DNA of 64,000 nt from Fibrobacterota bacterium (lineage in GTDB: Bacteria; Fibrobacterota; Fibrobacteria; UBA5070), in NCBI GenBank assembly GCA_016715065.1, contig JADKBN010000029.1, positions 682,001 through 746,000 of the forward strand. Reading direction: 5' to 3'. Under the pieces are notes generated by a model. It had not been told where the DNA came from. It searched no databases and saw only the letters and a list, made by a program, of their open reading frames with translations. Position numbers and translations under genes: made by a program. Positions 1-8,683 of this stretch are shown here, in pieces. Numbering within the stretch: position 1 is the stretch's first letter; every line of letters starts with the position of its first letter.

Positions 1-532
1 GTTGAGGCCAGAGTCCGCGGGGAAGGAGTCTGGCTCGAAGCGATTCCAGTTCGATCAATGCTTTCCGAGCGCCCTTCCGATCCAGCTCGGGATCGCTCCA
101 AAGCGGGAATTTCTCCTGCCAAGCCAATGCCGCGGCGAGTTCCTGCGCCAAGATGGACTGGCGCGAGGCCTGGTGTTGGATCGCTCGGCGCCATTTCTTG
201 GCCTGGGCGAACCATGCTTCCGCCTGGGCTTTGAGGGGGAGAGCCGGGTTCAGTTCCACCCACTCTTGCAGGGGCCCCTCCTCGGTCCAGAGGGTCAATT
301 CCAACTTCTGGGCACCTCTGGGAACGGGGCCTGCGGATGCCAAGGCACGGGCGCGAGCATCCAGAAGAGTCGATCGCCGGGACAGATCGGAGGTCGGAAC
401 GATTTGGGTGAGGGCCTTTTGGGTGCGCCGAACCCAACGTGCAACCGCTCCGGAGGCGATCCGAAGTGTTTGGTCTAGTTCTTGTAAGGTCCCTTGACGG
501 GAGGGCGGCGAGCCCGCATTATTTGGATTCAT
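1..532 (-). CDS. NFACT-like (RqcH/Rqc2 family) protein, 3' part cut by window edge
   Basis: Reading the minus strand from the ATG at 532 gives an uninterrupted frame of about 177 codons that runs off the window. The product is charged and helical. It contains a stretch reading VELNPALPLKAQAEAWF followed by AKKWRRA, which resembles the central part of NFACT proteins (ribosome-quality-control factor RqcH/FbpA), where an L-D-P-x-L-S-P-x-x-N-A motif precedes a long coiled coil. The first 60 residues (ARARALASAGPVPRGAQ) fit the segment just before that motif. The usual N-terminal NFACT-N and HhH domains are absent, so this would be a short form; the RNA-binding C-terminus would lie outside. Family assignment is by eye only. 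It is divergent from the gene at 602. Confidence 0.5.
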   Translation of the reverse strand, partial: MNPNNAGSPPSRQGTLQELDQTLRIASGAVARWVRRTQKALTQIVPTSDLSRRSTLLDARARALASAGPVPRGAQKLELTLWTEEGPLQEWVELNPALPLKAQAEAWFAQAKKWRRAIQHQASRQSILAQELAAALAWQEKFPLWSDPELDRKGARKALIELESLRARLLPRGLWPQ

Positions 533-601
533 TGAAGTGCATGCTGGGGAAAGTGCGTCCCGCACCCCCCGGGGGCCCCGCAAGCCCGCAAGGAGTGTTT
601 G

Positions 602-1057
602 GTGCAACTTCCTAAGTACAAAAAAAAGAAACGAATCAAGCTCAAGATCTGCCAGTACTGCGGGAAGGAGTTTTGGGGCCACCCAATCGCCAAATACTGC
701 GAGCTGCACAGAGATGTGAAACAGCGGGAGAAGACCAAAAAATCTCCCGAGCCGGGCGATTCGAACAACAAGACCTACCAGCACGACTTCATCGAGGTGG
801 TGGAAGAAGCCTGGGTTTGCGAGCTGGATGGTTGTTCCGTGAACTACACGGTCAAGATCTTCCCGAAGCAATTCGTGTATCCGCGCTTTTGCGAGGAACA
901 TCGCAACGAATTCAGGCGTCGCAACTGGCTTCGCCAAAAGCTCGTCGACGAGATGCGCAAGCAGCGCGCCGCCCTCGCGAAACCCGCACCCAAGACAGCG
1001 GAAGGCGCCAAGGAAGCCAAACCGAAGTCCAGATCCAAGTCGGCCGCGGCAAAGTGA
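602..1057 (+). CDS. Small double zinc-knuckle protein, function unknown
   Basis: A basic 151-residue protein with two Cys/His clusters: C-x2-C with a later C-x2-H (CQYCGKEF, then YCELH), and C-x4-C with C-x2-H (CELDGC, then FCEEH). The pattern fits two treble-clef or ribbon zinc sites. The C-terminal 40 residues are Lys/Ala/Pro-rich and probably disordered. GTG at 602 is preferred because AGGAG at 591-595 sits 6 nt upstream; an in-frame TTG at 599 is the alternative. The stop overlaps the maltokinase start (GTGA at 1054-1057), so the two are translationally coupled. I do not recognise the family; nucleic-acid binding is a guess from the zinc sites and charge. Confidence 0.75.
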   Translation: MQLPKYKKKKRIKLKICQYCGKEFWGHPIAKYCELHRDVKQREKTKKSPEPGDSNNKTYQHDFIEVVEEAWVCELDGCSVNYTVKIFPKQFVYPRFCEEHRNEFRRRNWLRQKLVDEMRKQRAALAKPAPKTAEGAKEAKPKSRSKSAAAK

Positions 1058-2472
1058 ACTCTTTCGAGGTCAGACTGAGCACAAGGACTGTGGCACAGTC
1101 CATCCCAGCGCAGGCGTGGATCCAGTTTTTGGTCCGCCAGCGCTGGTTTTCCGGCAAAGGTCGCACGATCACCTCCGTCCAGGTGACGGCGACCTGCGTG
1201 GTGGATTCCGCCTTGGTTGTCGCCGTGTTGCGGGTCATCTACGAGGTGGGGGAAGACGAAGATTATCTCTTGCCCCTTTTGCTTTGCGTGGATTGTCCAG
1301 GCGAGGCGATCGGTCAGATCGAAGGCCGGCCGGTGGTGGATGCGCTCTCCGTCGAGGAGGGCTGGCGGCGCCTGCTGGAGGCGTTCGGTCGCAGCCAGCA
1401 TCCCGGCGACTTGGAGCTGCGAATCGAGCTGGAGTCGAACTTTTCCTTCCGCAAGGGGGAGTTCGTCATGGGCTCCACCGACCAGACCAATTCCTGGGCG
1501 ATCGTGGGTGGGATGTTCGTGAAGGTGTACCGGCGGCTGCAGCACGGGGAGAACCTCGATGTGGAAGTCTGCCGATTCCTGACCCGGGCGGAATTCCCGC
1601 TGACTCCGGTTTTGAGAGGATCCATCACCGCACGCGGGGCGTTTGGCGAAGCGACCCTGCTTTCCGTGCAGGATCTGATCCCCAACCAGGGGACCGGGTG
1701 GGACTTGGCGTGTAAGCAGGTTTCCGCCGTGGTCAACGGCCAAGAGGTGGATTCCAAGCCTTGGGAAGAGCTAGGCGTCTCGTTGGCCAAACTCCATCGG
1801 GTGCTCGCATCTCCAGAGGGGCCAGGAACTTCTGCCTTGAACACCCCGGATCTGAAGGCATGGGCCCAATTGGCGCTTGCTTTGGCGCGCAACGTCCTCA
1901 CCGAATTGGATGGCGCAAAACTGGACCCGGCCTGTTCAGGCCTGGCTCAAGTCCTGCGGTTTCGCACCTCCAACCTGCTTCGCCGGATCAAAGCCCCGCA
2001 GATTCCTTCCGGGGTGTGCCATCGCCAGCGTGTCCACGGCGATATCCACCTGGGCCAGGTTCTGTGGAACGGCGACAAATTTTTCATCATCGATTTCGAA
2101 GGCGAGCCTGCGCGACCTGTGGAAGAGCGGCGTCGCAAATATTCCGTGGCCAAGGATGTTGCCGGAGTGCTGCGATCCTTCGATTACGCCGCCCGTGCAG
2201 GTCTGCCGGAAGGTGCAGGCGCCAAGGGCGAGGCCATCGCCAACCAATGGCGCAATCGTTCCCGGTCTGCTTTCCGGTCCGCGTACGAGCGAGAGATCGG
2301 CGGCGAACCGTTCCTACCCAACGATCCCGCCCTCTCCGATCAGCTCATCGCGTTGTTCGAACTGGAAAAAGCGTTCTACGAGTTGAGGTACGAGCTATCC
2401 CACCGGCCGGATTGGGTGGGCATTCCCATGGCAGGCTTGTTGGACCTCACCAACGCCAAGAAACCCGTCTAA
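1054..2472 (+). CDS. mak: Maltokinase (maltose 1-phosphate forming)
   Basis: A 472-residue aminoglycoside-phosphotransferase-fold kinase. The N-terminal cap includes QRWFSGKGR, typical of maltokinases. The catalytic loop is VHGDIHLGQVLW and the metal-binding motif IDFEGEPARPVEERR is followed by DVAGVLRSFDYAA; this combination is diagnostic for Mak/Pep2. The enzyme phosphorylates maltose with ATP, giving the donor used by GlgE to build alpha-1,4-glucan (TreS-Mak-GlgE route). The start GTG at 1054 overlaps the previous stop. treS and glgE are not in this window. A terminator follows at 2650. Confidence 0.88.
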   Translation: MNSFEVRLSTRTVAQSIPAQAWIQFLVRQRWFSGKGRTITSVQVTATCVVDSALVVAVLRVIYEVGEDEDYLLPLLLCVDCPGEAIGQIEGRPVVDALSVEEGWRRLLEAFGRSQHPGDLELRIELESNFSFRKGEFVMGSTDQTNSWAIVGGMFVKVYRRLQHGENLDVEVCRFLTRAEFPLTPVLRGSITARGAFGEATLLSVQDLIPNQGTGWDLACKQVSAVVNGQEVDSKPWEELGVSLAKLHRVLASPEGPGTSALNTPDLKAWAQLALALARNVLTELDGAKLDPACSGLAQVLRFRTSNLLRRIKAPQIPSGVCHRQRVHGDIHLGQVLWNGDKFFIIDFEGEPARPVEERRRKYSVAKDVAGVLRSFDYAARAGLPEGAGAKGEAIANQWRNRSRSAFRSAYEREIGGEPFLPNDPALSDQLIALFELEKAFYELRYELSHRPDWVGIPMAGLLDLTNAKKPV

Positions 2473-2649
2473 GATCCTCTCCGGTGTTGCATCCTGCGCA
2501 CGCATGCGTTATGTTCAATGACATGACGATGTCCGTTTCGCCGAAATTCGCGACCAAGCGATCCCACCGATGGATTCGATTCCACGGGGGCGGCGGAGCC
2601 ATTGTCCATCGGGACCGGTAAACACCGGTTTCACGGTCGACTCGAGGCG

Positions 2650-2691
2650 AAGGCCCGCTCCCCACCCAGGGAAGCGGGCCTTTTCGTTTTT
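2650..2691 (+). terminator. Rho-independent terminator after mak
   Basis: A ten-base stem (AAGGCCCGCT at 2650-2659 with AGCGGGCCTT at 2673-2682) closes a 13-nt loop and is followed by a T-rich run (TTTTCGTTTTT). It lies about 180 bases after mak and just before the EamA gene. The rest of 2473-2748 shows no gene; a small palindrome (ACCGGTAAACACCGGT) lies near 2616-2631. Confidence 0.85.
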
Positions 2692-2748
2692 GGTCTCAAC
2701 CGTGGTCGCCCGTCGCGCAGTCGAGATTCGCAATGAGGAGCACCAATC

Positions 2749-3654
2749 ATGGAGACGAGAAGGGACGTCCTCCCGGACAGGGGAGAGACGATTGCGACGA
2801 TTTTTGTCATCGTGGGATCCGTCCTGTATTCCACCAAGAGTTTGTTCGTCAAGCAGATGATGTTCGAGTCGGTGGAGGCCGGCGAAATCCTCGCCTTGCG
2901 CCTGGTCTGGTCGTCACCCATCTATCTGGCGGTGATTGCATGGGTACTTCTGCGCCACAAGTCCCAGTGGAAGGATCTCGCGGCCATGGCGGCCCTGGGG
3001 CTTTGGGGGTTTTGGCTGGCACCCCGACTCAACTTCGCGGGTCTGGGGCGCACCAGCGCAGGCTTGGAGCGCATTCTGGTCCAGGCGAGCACGGCGTTCG
3101 TGATCCTGTTCGTGGCGATTTCCTTGCGCAGACCTCCGCGCAAAACCGTCATCGGCTCGGTGGTGGCTTGCTACGTGGGATTGCTCGTCGCATTGTCCGG
3201 ACGCGACGAAGGGCGACCTTTCGCCGACCTTGCCGGGGTGGGATTGATCCTGGGAGGCTCCGTCGCATGGGCTCTGTTCGTGGTGGGCGTAGGCAGGCTC
3301 CAGCGGCGGTTGGGGGCGGGGTTGTGCACATCGGTTGGAATGGCGGCGGCATCGGTGCCGGCGGTTTTGGAGACGTTTTTTGTCGGGGATCCCTCCCGGC
3401 TTCTTCATCCGCAGGCGGGATTGCTCTGGCCGATCCTGGGACTGGTGGTGGTGGGCACGGTGGTGCCGTCGTTTCTGTCCCAGGCAGGATTGTCGCGGGT
3501 GGGTCCGGTTCGCGCTTCCGTGCTTTCCCTGGCGGGTCCCGCGGTGCTGCCGTTCTTGGCAGCGGCCCTCCTGCAGGAATCGATGCCCCTCCACCAGATC
3601 GCGGGATTGTCCGTGGTGCTGGCATCGTGCGCGGTCATGAGCTTGCGGGGTTAG
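2749..3654 (+). CDS. EamA/DMT-family transporter
   Basis: A 301-residue, strongly hydrophobic protein with about ten predicted transmembrane helices in two repeats of five, the EamA arrangement of drug/metabolite transporters. The first helix region (IVGSVLYSTKSLFVKQMM) and the second-half entry (GLILGGSVAWALFVV) match the family pattern. ATG at 2749 has GAGGAG 8 nt upstream. The substrate cannot be read from sequence. It ends 22 nt from the convergent histidine kinase gene. Confidence 0.87.
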   Translation: METRRDVLPDRGETIATIFVIVGSVLYSTKSLFVKQMMFESVEAGEILALRLVWSSPIYLAVIAWVLLRHKSQWKDLAAMAALGLWGFWLAPRLNFAGLGRTSAGLERILVQASTAFVILFVAISLRRPPRKTVIGSVVACYVGLLVALSGRDEGRPFADLAGVGLILGGSVAWALFVVGVGRLQRRLGAGLCTSVGMAAASVPAVLETFFVGDPSRLLHPQAGLLWPILGLVVVGTVVPSFLSQAGLSRVGPVRASVLSLAGPAVLPFLAAALLQESMPLHQIAGLSVVLASCAVMSLRG

Positions 3655-3676
3655 GGGCGAAGTGAAGTCTTGAGCT

Positions 3677-4432
3677 TTACGCGGGATCCATGGGGAGGCC
3701 CACCAGGAAGGTGGAGCCTCTGCCTCGCACCCCCTCGATGAGGATGCGCCCGCCATGGAGGTCTATGAAATATTGGGCAATGGAAAGGCCCAGTCCGTGC
3801 CCGGCCACGTTGCCCGCATCGCCGCGCCGGAATTTCTGGAATACCTCGTCGCGCTTGTCCGGCGAGATGCCGGGTCCCTGATCGGTGAAAGCGATGCGGA
3901 TCTGGTTTTCGTCGGTCGAAAGGTCGATCCGGATCTCTCCGCCATGGGGACTGAACTTGATCGCATTGCCCAGCACATTGCTGAAGGCCCTGTTCAGGAA
4001 GTCCTGGTCGGCTTTGCGCTGGATCGGATCCGGAGGCGGCGTCAGACGGATTTTGACTTGCTTGGCGTCGGCGAGCCCCTGGAGGCTGCGGATGGCCTCG
4101 CGCACGCAGTCGGTGATCTCCACCGCGACGAATCGAGGGGAGACCGCGCCGGCGCGCACCCGGGCGGAAGCCAGAACATCTTCGGCCATGCGGATGAGAT
4201 TGTTGCAGTTGCGGTGGATGGTCCGGATCGGCTCCAGCTGGCGGTTGTCGAGGTCGCCCATCACGCGGTTCATCAGAAGCTCGGCGTACACCACGATCGC
4301 CGACAGTGGCGAACGCAGGTCGTGGACGGCCATCTGGAAGAATTCTTCCTGCCGTTGGAGTCGGATTTCGGCGTCGATCAGACGAGCTTCGAGTTCGGCG
4401 ATGCGCTCATCGCGTGGGTCAGGATTCGTCAT
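3677..4432 (-). CDS. Cytoplasmic sensor histidine kinase
   Basis: A 251-residue kinase: a short coiled coil (residues 5-30), HisKA with the phospho-acceptor in FFQMAVHDLRSPLSAI, and HATPase with the N box (NVLGNAIKFSPHG), G1 (DQGPGI) and G2 (GHGLGLSIAQ). There is no sensor or membrane domain, so its input must come through partners. The ATG at 4432 is preceded by GGGGAGGA and lies inside the 3' end of the upstream regulator gene (14-nt overlap), which argues against longer upstream starts. It is the last gene of a four-gene operon and probably feeds the same NtrC-type regulator. Confidence 0.88.
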   Translation of the reverse strand: MTNPDPRDERIAELEARLIDAEIRLQRQEEFFQMAVHDLRSPLSAIVVYAELLMNRVMGDLDNRQLEPIRTIHRNCNNLIRMAEDVLASARVRAGAVSPRFVAVEITDCVREAIRSLQGLADAKQVKIRLTPPPDPIQRKADQDFLNRAFSNVLGNAIKFSPHGGEIRIDLSTDENQIRIAFTDQGPGISPDKRDEVFQKFRRGDAGNVAGHGLGLSIAQYFIDLHGGRILIEGVRGRGSTFLVGLPMDPA

Positions 4433-5822
4433 CGTCCTCCCCCAGCGGCTCGCCGCGATATTCGCGAAGTTTGTTGCGCAAGGTCCGGATGGAGATGCCC
4501 AACTGCTCCGCCGCGCGCGTGCGGTTGCCGCCAAGCCTCTCGAGGCTTGCGAAGATCATCCGGCGTTCCATTTCACCGATCGAAATCGATTGACCGGGGT
4601 CCAGATCGGCGGCGGGCGGTGCGGAGGTGTGCGCATGGTTGGTGGAGGGAGGGGCGGGTGATCGCGGGGCTGAAAAATCCAAACCAAGTGCCGCCACCTG
4701 GATGGTGCCGGTCTGGGTGAGAACCACCGCCCGCTGGACGGCGTTTTCCAATTCGCGGACGTTTCCCGGCCAGGCATTGGAGCGAAGGCGATCCAGAGCG
4801 GATTCGGAGAACCCCATCACGGAAAATCCGTTTTCGCGGTTGTACCGCTGCAAGAACCAGCGAGCGAGCTCGGGAATGTCGTCCTTGCGCTCGCGCAATG
4901 GGGCGACGTGGATGGCGATCACGTTGAGCCGGTAGAACAAATCCGCACGGAATCTGCCGGCCTCCACCTCGTGAGCAAGATCCCGGTTGGTGGAGCAGAT
5001 GATGCGAACATCCACCGGGATCTCGGATTCCGACCCGATCTTGGGAATCTCGCGCTCCTGCAGCACGCGAAGCAGCTTGGCCTGCATCACAAGCGGCATT
5101 TCCGAGATCTCGTCCAAAAGCAAGGTGCCCGTGTCGGCCATTTCGAATTTGCCGCGTTGGCTTTTGAGCGCCCCGGTGAAGGCGCCTTTCTCGTGGCCGA
5201 ACAATTCGCTTTCGAACAGCGATTCCGGAAGCGCGGCGCAATTGACCTTCACGAAAGGCTTGTCGGCGCGGGGGGAAGAATCGTGGATGGCCCGGGCGAC
5301 CAGCTCCTTGCCGGTCCCGGACTCGCCCTGGATCAGCACTGTGGTGCGGGTCGGGGCCACTTGGGAAATCAAGGTTTGGACCGATCGCAGGACGCCGCTG
5401 GCACCGACGATCCGGAAACGTTCGTCCAAGGCTTCTCGCAGGCGGAGGTTTTCCCGGCGCAACCGGCGAACCTCCAAGGCGCGATCGACGGTGATTTCCA
5501 GGACATCGGGATCAAAGGGTTTTTCAAGGAAATCCCAAGCCGAATGCCGCATGGCTTCCACGGCCACCTGGACGGTGCCGTGCGCGGTCATGATCACGAA
5601 CGGAACGTTCGGATCCTTTTCGCGGATCTTCTTCAGAAGATCCATTCCCGTCATGCCGGGCATCTTGTAGTCGGACAAGACCAGTTCGATCGATGCGTCG
5701 AATTTTTCCAAGCCTTCCGAAACATTCCTGGCGAGAATGGTTTCGTGCCCGCGCCTGCGAAGGCTCTCGGCGGCCATGTCGCGCATCAGCGCTTCGTCGT
5801 CAACGATGAGAATGCGTGCCAT
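4419..5822 (-). CDS. Sigma54-dependent NtrC-family response regulator
   Basis: 467 residues: a receiver domain with phospho-acceptor D51 (LSDYKMPG) and acidic pair VDDE; an AAA+ domain with Walker A GESGTGKE, the sigma54-contact loop GAFTGA, Walker B LLLDEISEM and arginine-finger region RADLFYRLNV; and a Fis-type helix-turn-helix at the C-terminus (RTRAAEQLGISIRTLRNKL). It should activate RpoN promoters when phosphorylated by the neighbouring kinase, whose stop codon directly abuts its ATG. Fis-like regulators with FlgN-type neighbours often govern flagellar genes, but the target here is unknown. It could also be considered for the sigma54-like nif promoters, though it is far away. Confidence 0.94.
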   Translation of the reverse strand: MARILIVDDEALMRDMAAESLRRRGHETILARNVSEGLEKFDASIELVLSDYKMPGMTGMDLLKKIREKDPNVPFVIMTAHGTVQVAVEAMRHSAWDFLEKPFDPDVLEITVDRALEVRRLRRENLRLREALDERFRIVGASGVLRSVQTLISQVAPTRTTVLIQGESGTGKELVARAIHDSSPRADKPFVKVNCAALPESLFESELFGHEKGAFTGALKSQRGKFEMADTGTLLLDEISEMPLVMQAKLLRVLQEREIPKIGSESEIPVDVRIICSTNRDLAHEVEAGRFRADLFYRLNVIAIHVAPLRERKDDIPELARWFLQRYNRENGFSVMGFSESALDRLRSNAWPGNVRELENAVQRAVVLTQTGTIQVAALGLDFSAPRSPAPPSTNHAHTSAPPAADLDPGQSISIGEMERRMIFASLERLGGNRTRAAEQLGISIRTLRNKLREYRGEPLGEDDDES

Positions 5823-7022
5823 TCAGTCCTGGATCGGTTGCGGTAGGTGGATGTCGAAGCGGGTGCCGGTGCCTGGTTGGCTTTCCACGAAAAGGTTCCC
5901 TCCATGGAGCTCGACGATCTTGCGCACGATGGCCAAGCCGAGTCCGGTTCCATTTTCCTTGGTTGTGAAAAATGGATTAAAAATTTCCGTGATCGCCTCC
6001 GGGGCGATCCCGATTCCGTCATCTTGAACGCCAAGAATCAACAGTCCCGGAGCGCGCCGGGCGGAAAGCGCGATGGTCCCTTGTCCGGGAAGCGCTTGGA
6101 GTGCGTTGAGAGCGAGATTCAAGACCACCTGCCGCAGCTTCTCCGGATCGAAGCGTCCGGTTCGCACCCGTGGCTCGATGTTGACCTCGACACGAACCAC
6201 CGTGACCTCGTGGTCGGAAGCTTCGATGCGGATCCACTCGGCCAGCTCGGCCAGCCACGGTTCGATCTCGACATCGACCAGCTGTGTTCCCATCGGCTTT
6301 GTGTACGCAAGGAGATTGGTCACGATCTTGTTGAGCTGGCCCACGCCTTCGATGATCCGGTCGGAGAGCCGACGACGCGGGTCTTCCAAGGATAGATCTC
6401 TCTGCAACAATCGAGCGAAACCTCCGATGCCCCCGAGCGGATTTCTGATTTCGTGCGCGACGGTGGCGGCCATCTGGCCCAGCGCCGCCAGCGTGCGGGT
6501 CTGGGACAATTCCCGTTCCATCTGCTTGAGGTGGGTCAGATTCTGGAAGCTGGCCACCGCTCCGAGCCTGCGACCGGAGGGGTCGCGCACCGCGGCGGTG
6601 GAGAGTCCGATGGGCACCGGGGTTTCGGCGGATCGCATCCAAACGACTTCCACCCAGCGCAACGGCACGCCCTCCTGCAAGCTGTGCAAGAGCGGGTCCG
6701 TGAAGTCCTTTTGGGTGGGGAAGATCTCGCTCAGGGATTTGTCCACCGCTTCCAACGGATCCAAGCCCAGGATCTGGGCGGCGCGACCGTTGACCATCGT
6801 GACCCGTTCCTGGGTGTCGACCATCAGCACCCCGTCGTGCAGGCTGTCCAGGAGGCTCTCGAGTTCCGCATTGCGTTTTTCCAGCTGCCTGTCCAGATCC
6901 ACGACGCGCGATTCCAGGGTGGAATAGGCATGGGAAAGCCGTTCCACATGCGATTCGAACCACGCGAAGACCGGTTTGAGGGCTTCGGGGATCTGTTCGG
7001 GGAAACGGACGTCCTCGATCAC
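5823..7022 (-). CDS. PAS-domain sensor histidine kinase (NtrB/AtoS-like)
   Basis: 399 residues: an N-terminal coiled coil (about 20-70), a PAS domain (LLDSLHDGVLMVDTQERV), HisKA with the phospho-acceptor in TVAHEIRNPLGGIGG, and HATPase with N box NLALNALQAL, G1 DDGIGI and G2 NGTGLGLAIV. No transmembrane segment, so it is a soluble sensor. The GTG at 7022 overlaps the previous stop (GTGA), which I prefer over upstream starts that would read through the neighbouring gene. Its stop abuts the response-regulator start, making this the obvious cognate pair. Confidence 0.9.
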   Translation of the reverse strand: MIEDVRFPEQIPEALKPVFAWFESHVERLSHAYSTLESRVVDLDRQLEKRNAELESLLDSLHDGVLMVDTQERVTMVNGRAAQILGLDPLEAVDKSLSEIFPTQKDFTDPLLHSLQEGVPLRWVEVVWMRSAETPVPIGLSTAAVRDPSGRRLGAVASFQNLTHLKQMERELSQTRTLAALGQMAATVAHEIRNPLGGIGGFARLLQRDLSLEDPRRRLSDRIIEGVGQLNKIVTNLLAYTKPMGTQLVDVEIEPWLAELAEWIRIEASDHEVTVVRVEVNIEPRVRTGRFDPEKLRQVVLNLALNALQALPGQGTIALSARRAPGLLILGVQDDGIGIAPEAITEIFNPFFTTKENGTGLGLAIVRKIVELHGGNLFVESQPGTGTRFDIHLPQPIQD

Positions 7023-7426
7023 GTCCAGCTTCGGTGGAGGCGGATCCGTTCTTCGACAGATCCTGAATCGCTGGCAACCCGGGCCAGATAGGCGGTGGCC
7101 ATCGCTTCGATTTCGTCCTCGGCGGAGCGGACGCGATCGAACGCAAATCGCAACCGTTCCAGAGAGGCTTCCACCTCCGGATCGGAAAAATTCGCGTTGT
7201 TCCTGGCCTGGATCCATGCCGCCGTCAAGGGCCGCATCGCCTCGCGACTCTTGGCCAGGTGCTCCATTCCTTCACGCTTGGCCTGGACCATGCGCAGGAA
7301 TTCTTCATGCACGAATCGCTCGCGCAAGGACTCCAGACCGTCGGTTTGGGAGTCCGCCATGGCTTCGACCAGATCGACTTCCGCTTCCAGAAGGTGTCGG
7401 AATGTTTCCAGTTGCTCTCCGTTCAC
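7019..7426 (-). CDS. All-helical FlgN/FliT-like protein
   Basis: A 135-residue, acidic, entirely helical-looking protein beginning with LETFRHLLEAEVDLVEAMADSQTDGLESL-type heptads and followed by a basic patch and a second helix pair. Length, helical hairpins and position at the head of a kinase/NtrC operon resemble FlgN/FliT export chaperones, but no diagnostic residue is visible. It starts the operon 7426 to 3677 and overlaps the next gene by 4 nt. The 162-nt gap to the divergent kinase at 7589 must hold both promoters. Confidence 0.65.
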   Translation of the reverse strand: MNGEQLETFRHLLEAEVDLVEAMADSQTDGLESLRERFVHEEFLRMVQAKREGMEHLAKSREAMRPLTAAWIQARNNANFSDPEVEASLERLRFAFDRVRSAEDEIEAMATAYLARVASDSGSVEERIRLHRSWT

Positions 7427-7588
7427 GCACTGAGCATACCCTTTCCGGTTTCCGTCGTGCCAGTGGAGAATTCTCCAATTTGCGCACTGGACAATCCCTC
7501 GGGCGACGCCAAGCGCATCCGGTAGTTTCCGACTTATCGAGGATGATCACTGGCGTCGCCCCATCGGGATTTATTCTTTGCAACTGGT

Positions 7589-8683
7589 ATGGACTTCATG
7601 ATGAAACCGATCCGATCCCTTTTGGGGATGGAAGGCGAGGCCCCGGCGGCCTTGCCGTTGCCGGTTCCGTCGGCAGCGACGGCCCGCGACGAGACCTCCA
7701 CACTCCTCACGCCTTCCGCCTTCCGGTGTCCGGAACGGGGGGAGGAGTTCGAAGTGTACGTTCGCACCCTGGAACGGGATTTCCGAGCCTACGACCCGAA
7801 CATCCGCATCGAGAAATGGCTCGGTTCGGGTGGTTTTTGCGATGTCTTCCTGTTGCCGGAAGTGAATATTCCGGGCAAAGGCGTTCGCAAGGCGGTGCTG
7901 CGGGTCCTGCGCCCCACCATCTATCGCACCCCAGATCCCGTGGTGAACAACTCCAATGTCCGCCTGTTCCTCACCGAGATGGGCTACAACCTGTATTTGT
8001 CCTCCCAAAACGCCCCACATGTCGTGAAAATGTTGGATTTCGGGTTCTTCGGGCGCAAGGCCGGCGAGCCGCGGCATCTGTACATGATCATGGAATACGT
8101 GGATGGCGAAGACATTTCTTTGCGCTGGCGGCGACGCCCCAGCGACGAGAAGGAGCTCGTCAAGCGGGTGATCCAGGTCGTGCAGATCGCGGGAATCGTG
8201 GGCGAGTTGCACTTTCGCGGCATCATCCACTGCGACCTCAAGCCCACCAACATCTTGATGCGCGGCGACGAAGCCTACCTCACGGATTTTGGCTCGGCGC
8301 GTTGGGCCCATGTGGAGGACGTGGTGGGCGACATGCACATGCAGGTTCCCGGGACCCAGACCTTCATGAGCTATGAACAGCTTTTGGGCAGCTATTACCG
8401 CCTGGACCAGCGCACCGACGTGTTCTCGCTGGCGGTGCTGGCCTGCACGGCGTTCACCGGCCACAATCCCTTCGAGGCACGCGCCTCGGTGAACATCGAT
8501 CGGGACGACCGCGGCTTGGGTGCCTTGGCCGATATCGAGCCGCAGATCCCCAAGATTCCCTATCGCAACGGAGATCGGTTGCGAGGACTCCTCCTGGATT
8601 GTTTGTCGCGAAATCTCGAGGAGCGTCCGGCCACGATGGTGGAATTCCAAAGAAGACTCAACCAGTGGGTGCTGGAATCTTGA
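7589..8683 (+). CDS. Ser/Thr protein kinase-like protein with Lys-to-Arg substitution
   Basis: 364 residues, no membrane segment. After a Pro/Ala-rich N-terminus of 60 residues comes a protein-kinase fold: glycine loop GSGGFCDVF (about 79-87), catalytic loop HCDLKPTNIL (about 213) and metal motif TDFGSAR. The beta-3 motif reads AVLRVLRP, so the normally invariant ATP-binding lysine is arginine (R105). The HRD arginine is cysteine. It may be a weak kinase or a pseudokinase. It overlaps the outer-membrane protein gene by 4 nt (TTGA), implying joint expression and perhaps joint action at the envelope. Confidence 0.85.
   Translation: MDFMMKPIRSLLGMEGEAPAALPLPVPSAATARDETSTLLTPSAFRCPERGEEFEVYVRTLERDFRAYDPNIRIEKWLGSGGFCDVFLLPEVNIPGKGVRKAVLRVLRPTIYRTPDPVVNNSNVRLFLTEMGYNLYLSSQNAPHVVKMLDFGFFGRKAGEPRHLYMIMEYVDGEDISLRWRRRPSDEKELVKRVIQVVQIAGIVGELHFRGIIHCDLKPTNILMRGDEAYLTDFGSARWAHVEDVVGDMHMQVPGTQTFMSYEQLLGSYYRLDQRTDVFSLAVLACTAFTGHNPFEARASVNIDRDDRGLGALADIEPQIPKIPYRNGDRLRGLLLDCLSRNLEERPATMVEFQRRLNQWVLES

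Noticed and set aside
673..1053. N-terminal extension of maltokinase from an upstream start at 673
   Set aside because: It would overlap the zinc-knuckle gene in a different frame and has no similarity to maltokinase; GTG at 1054 overlaps the upstream stop in the usual way.
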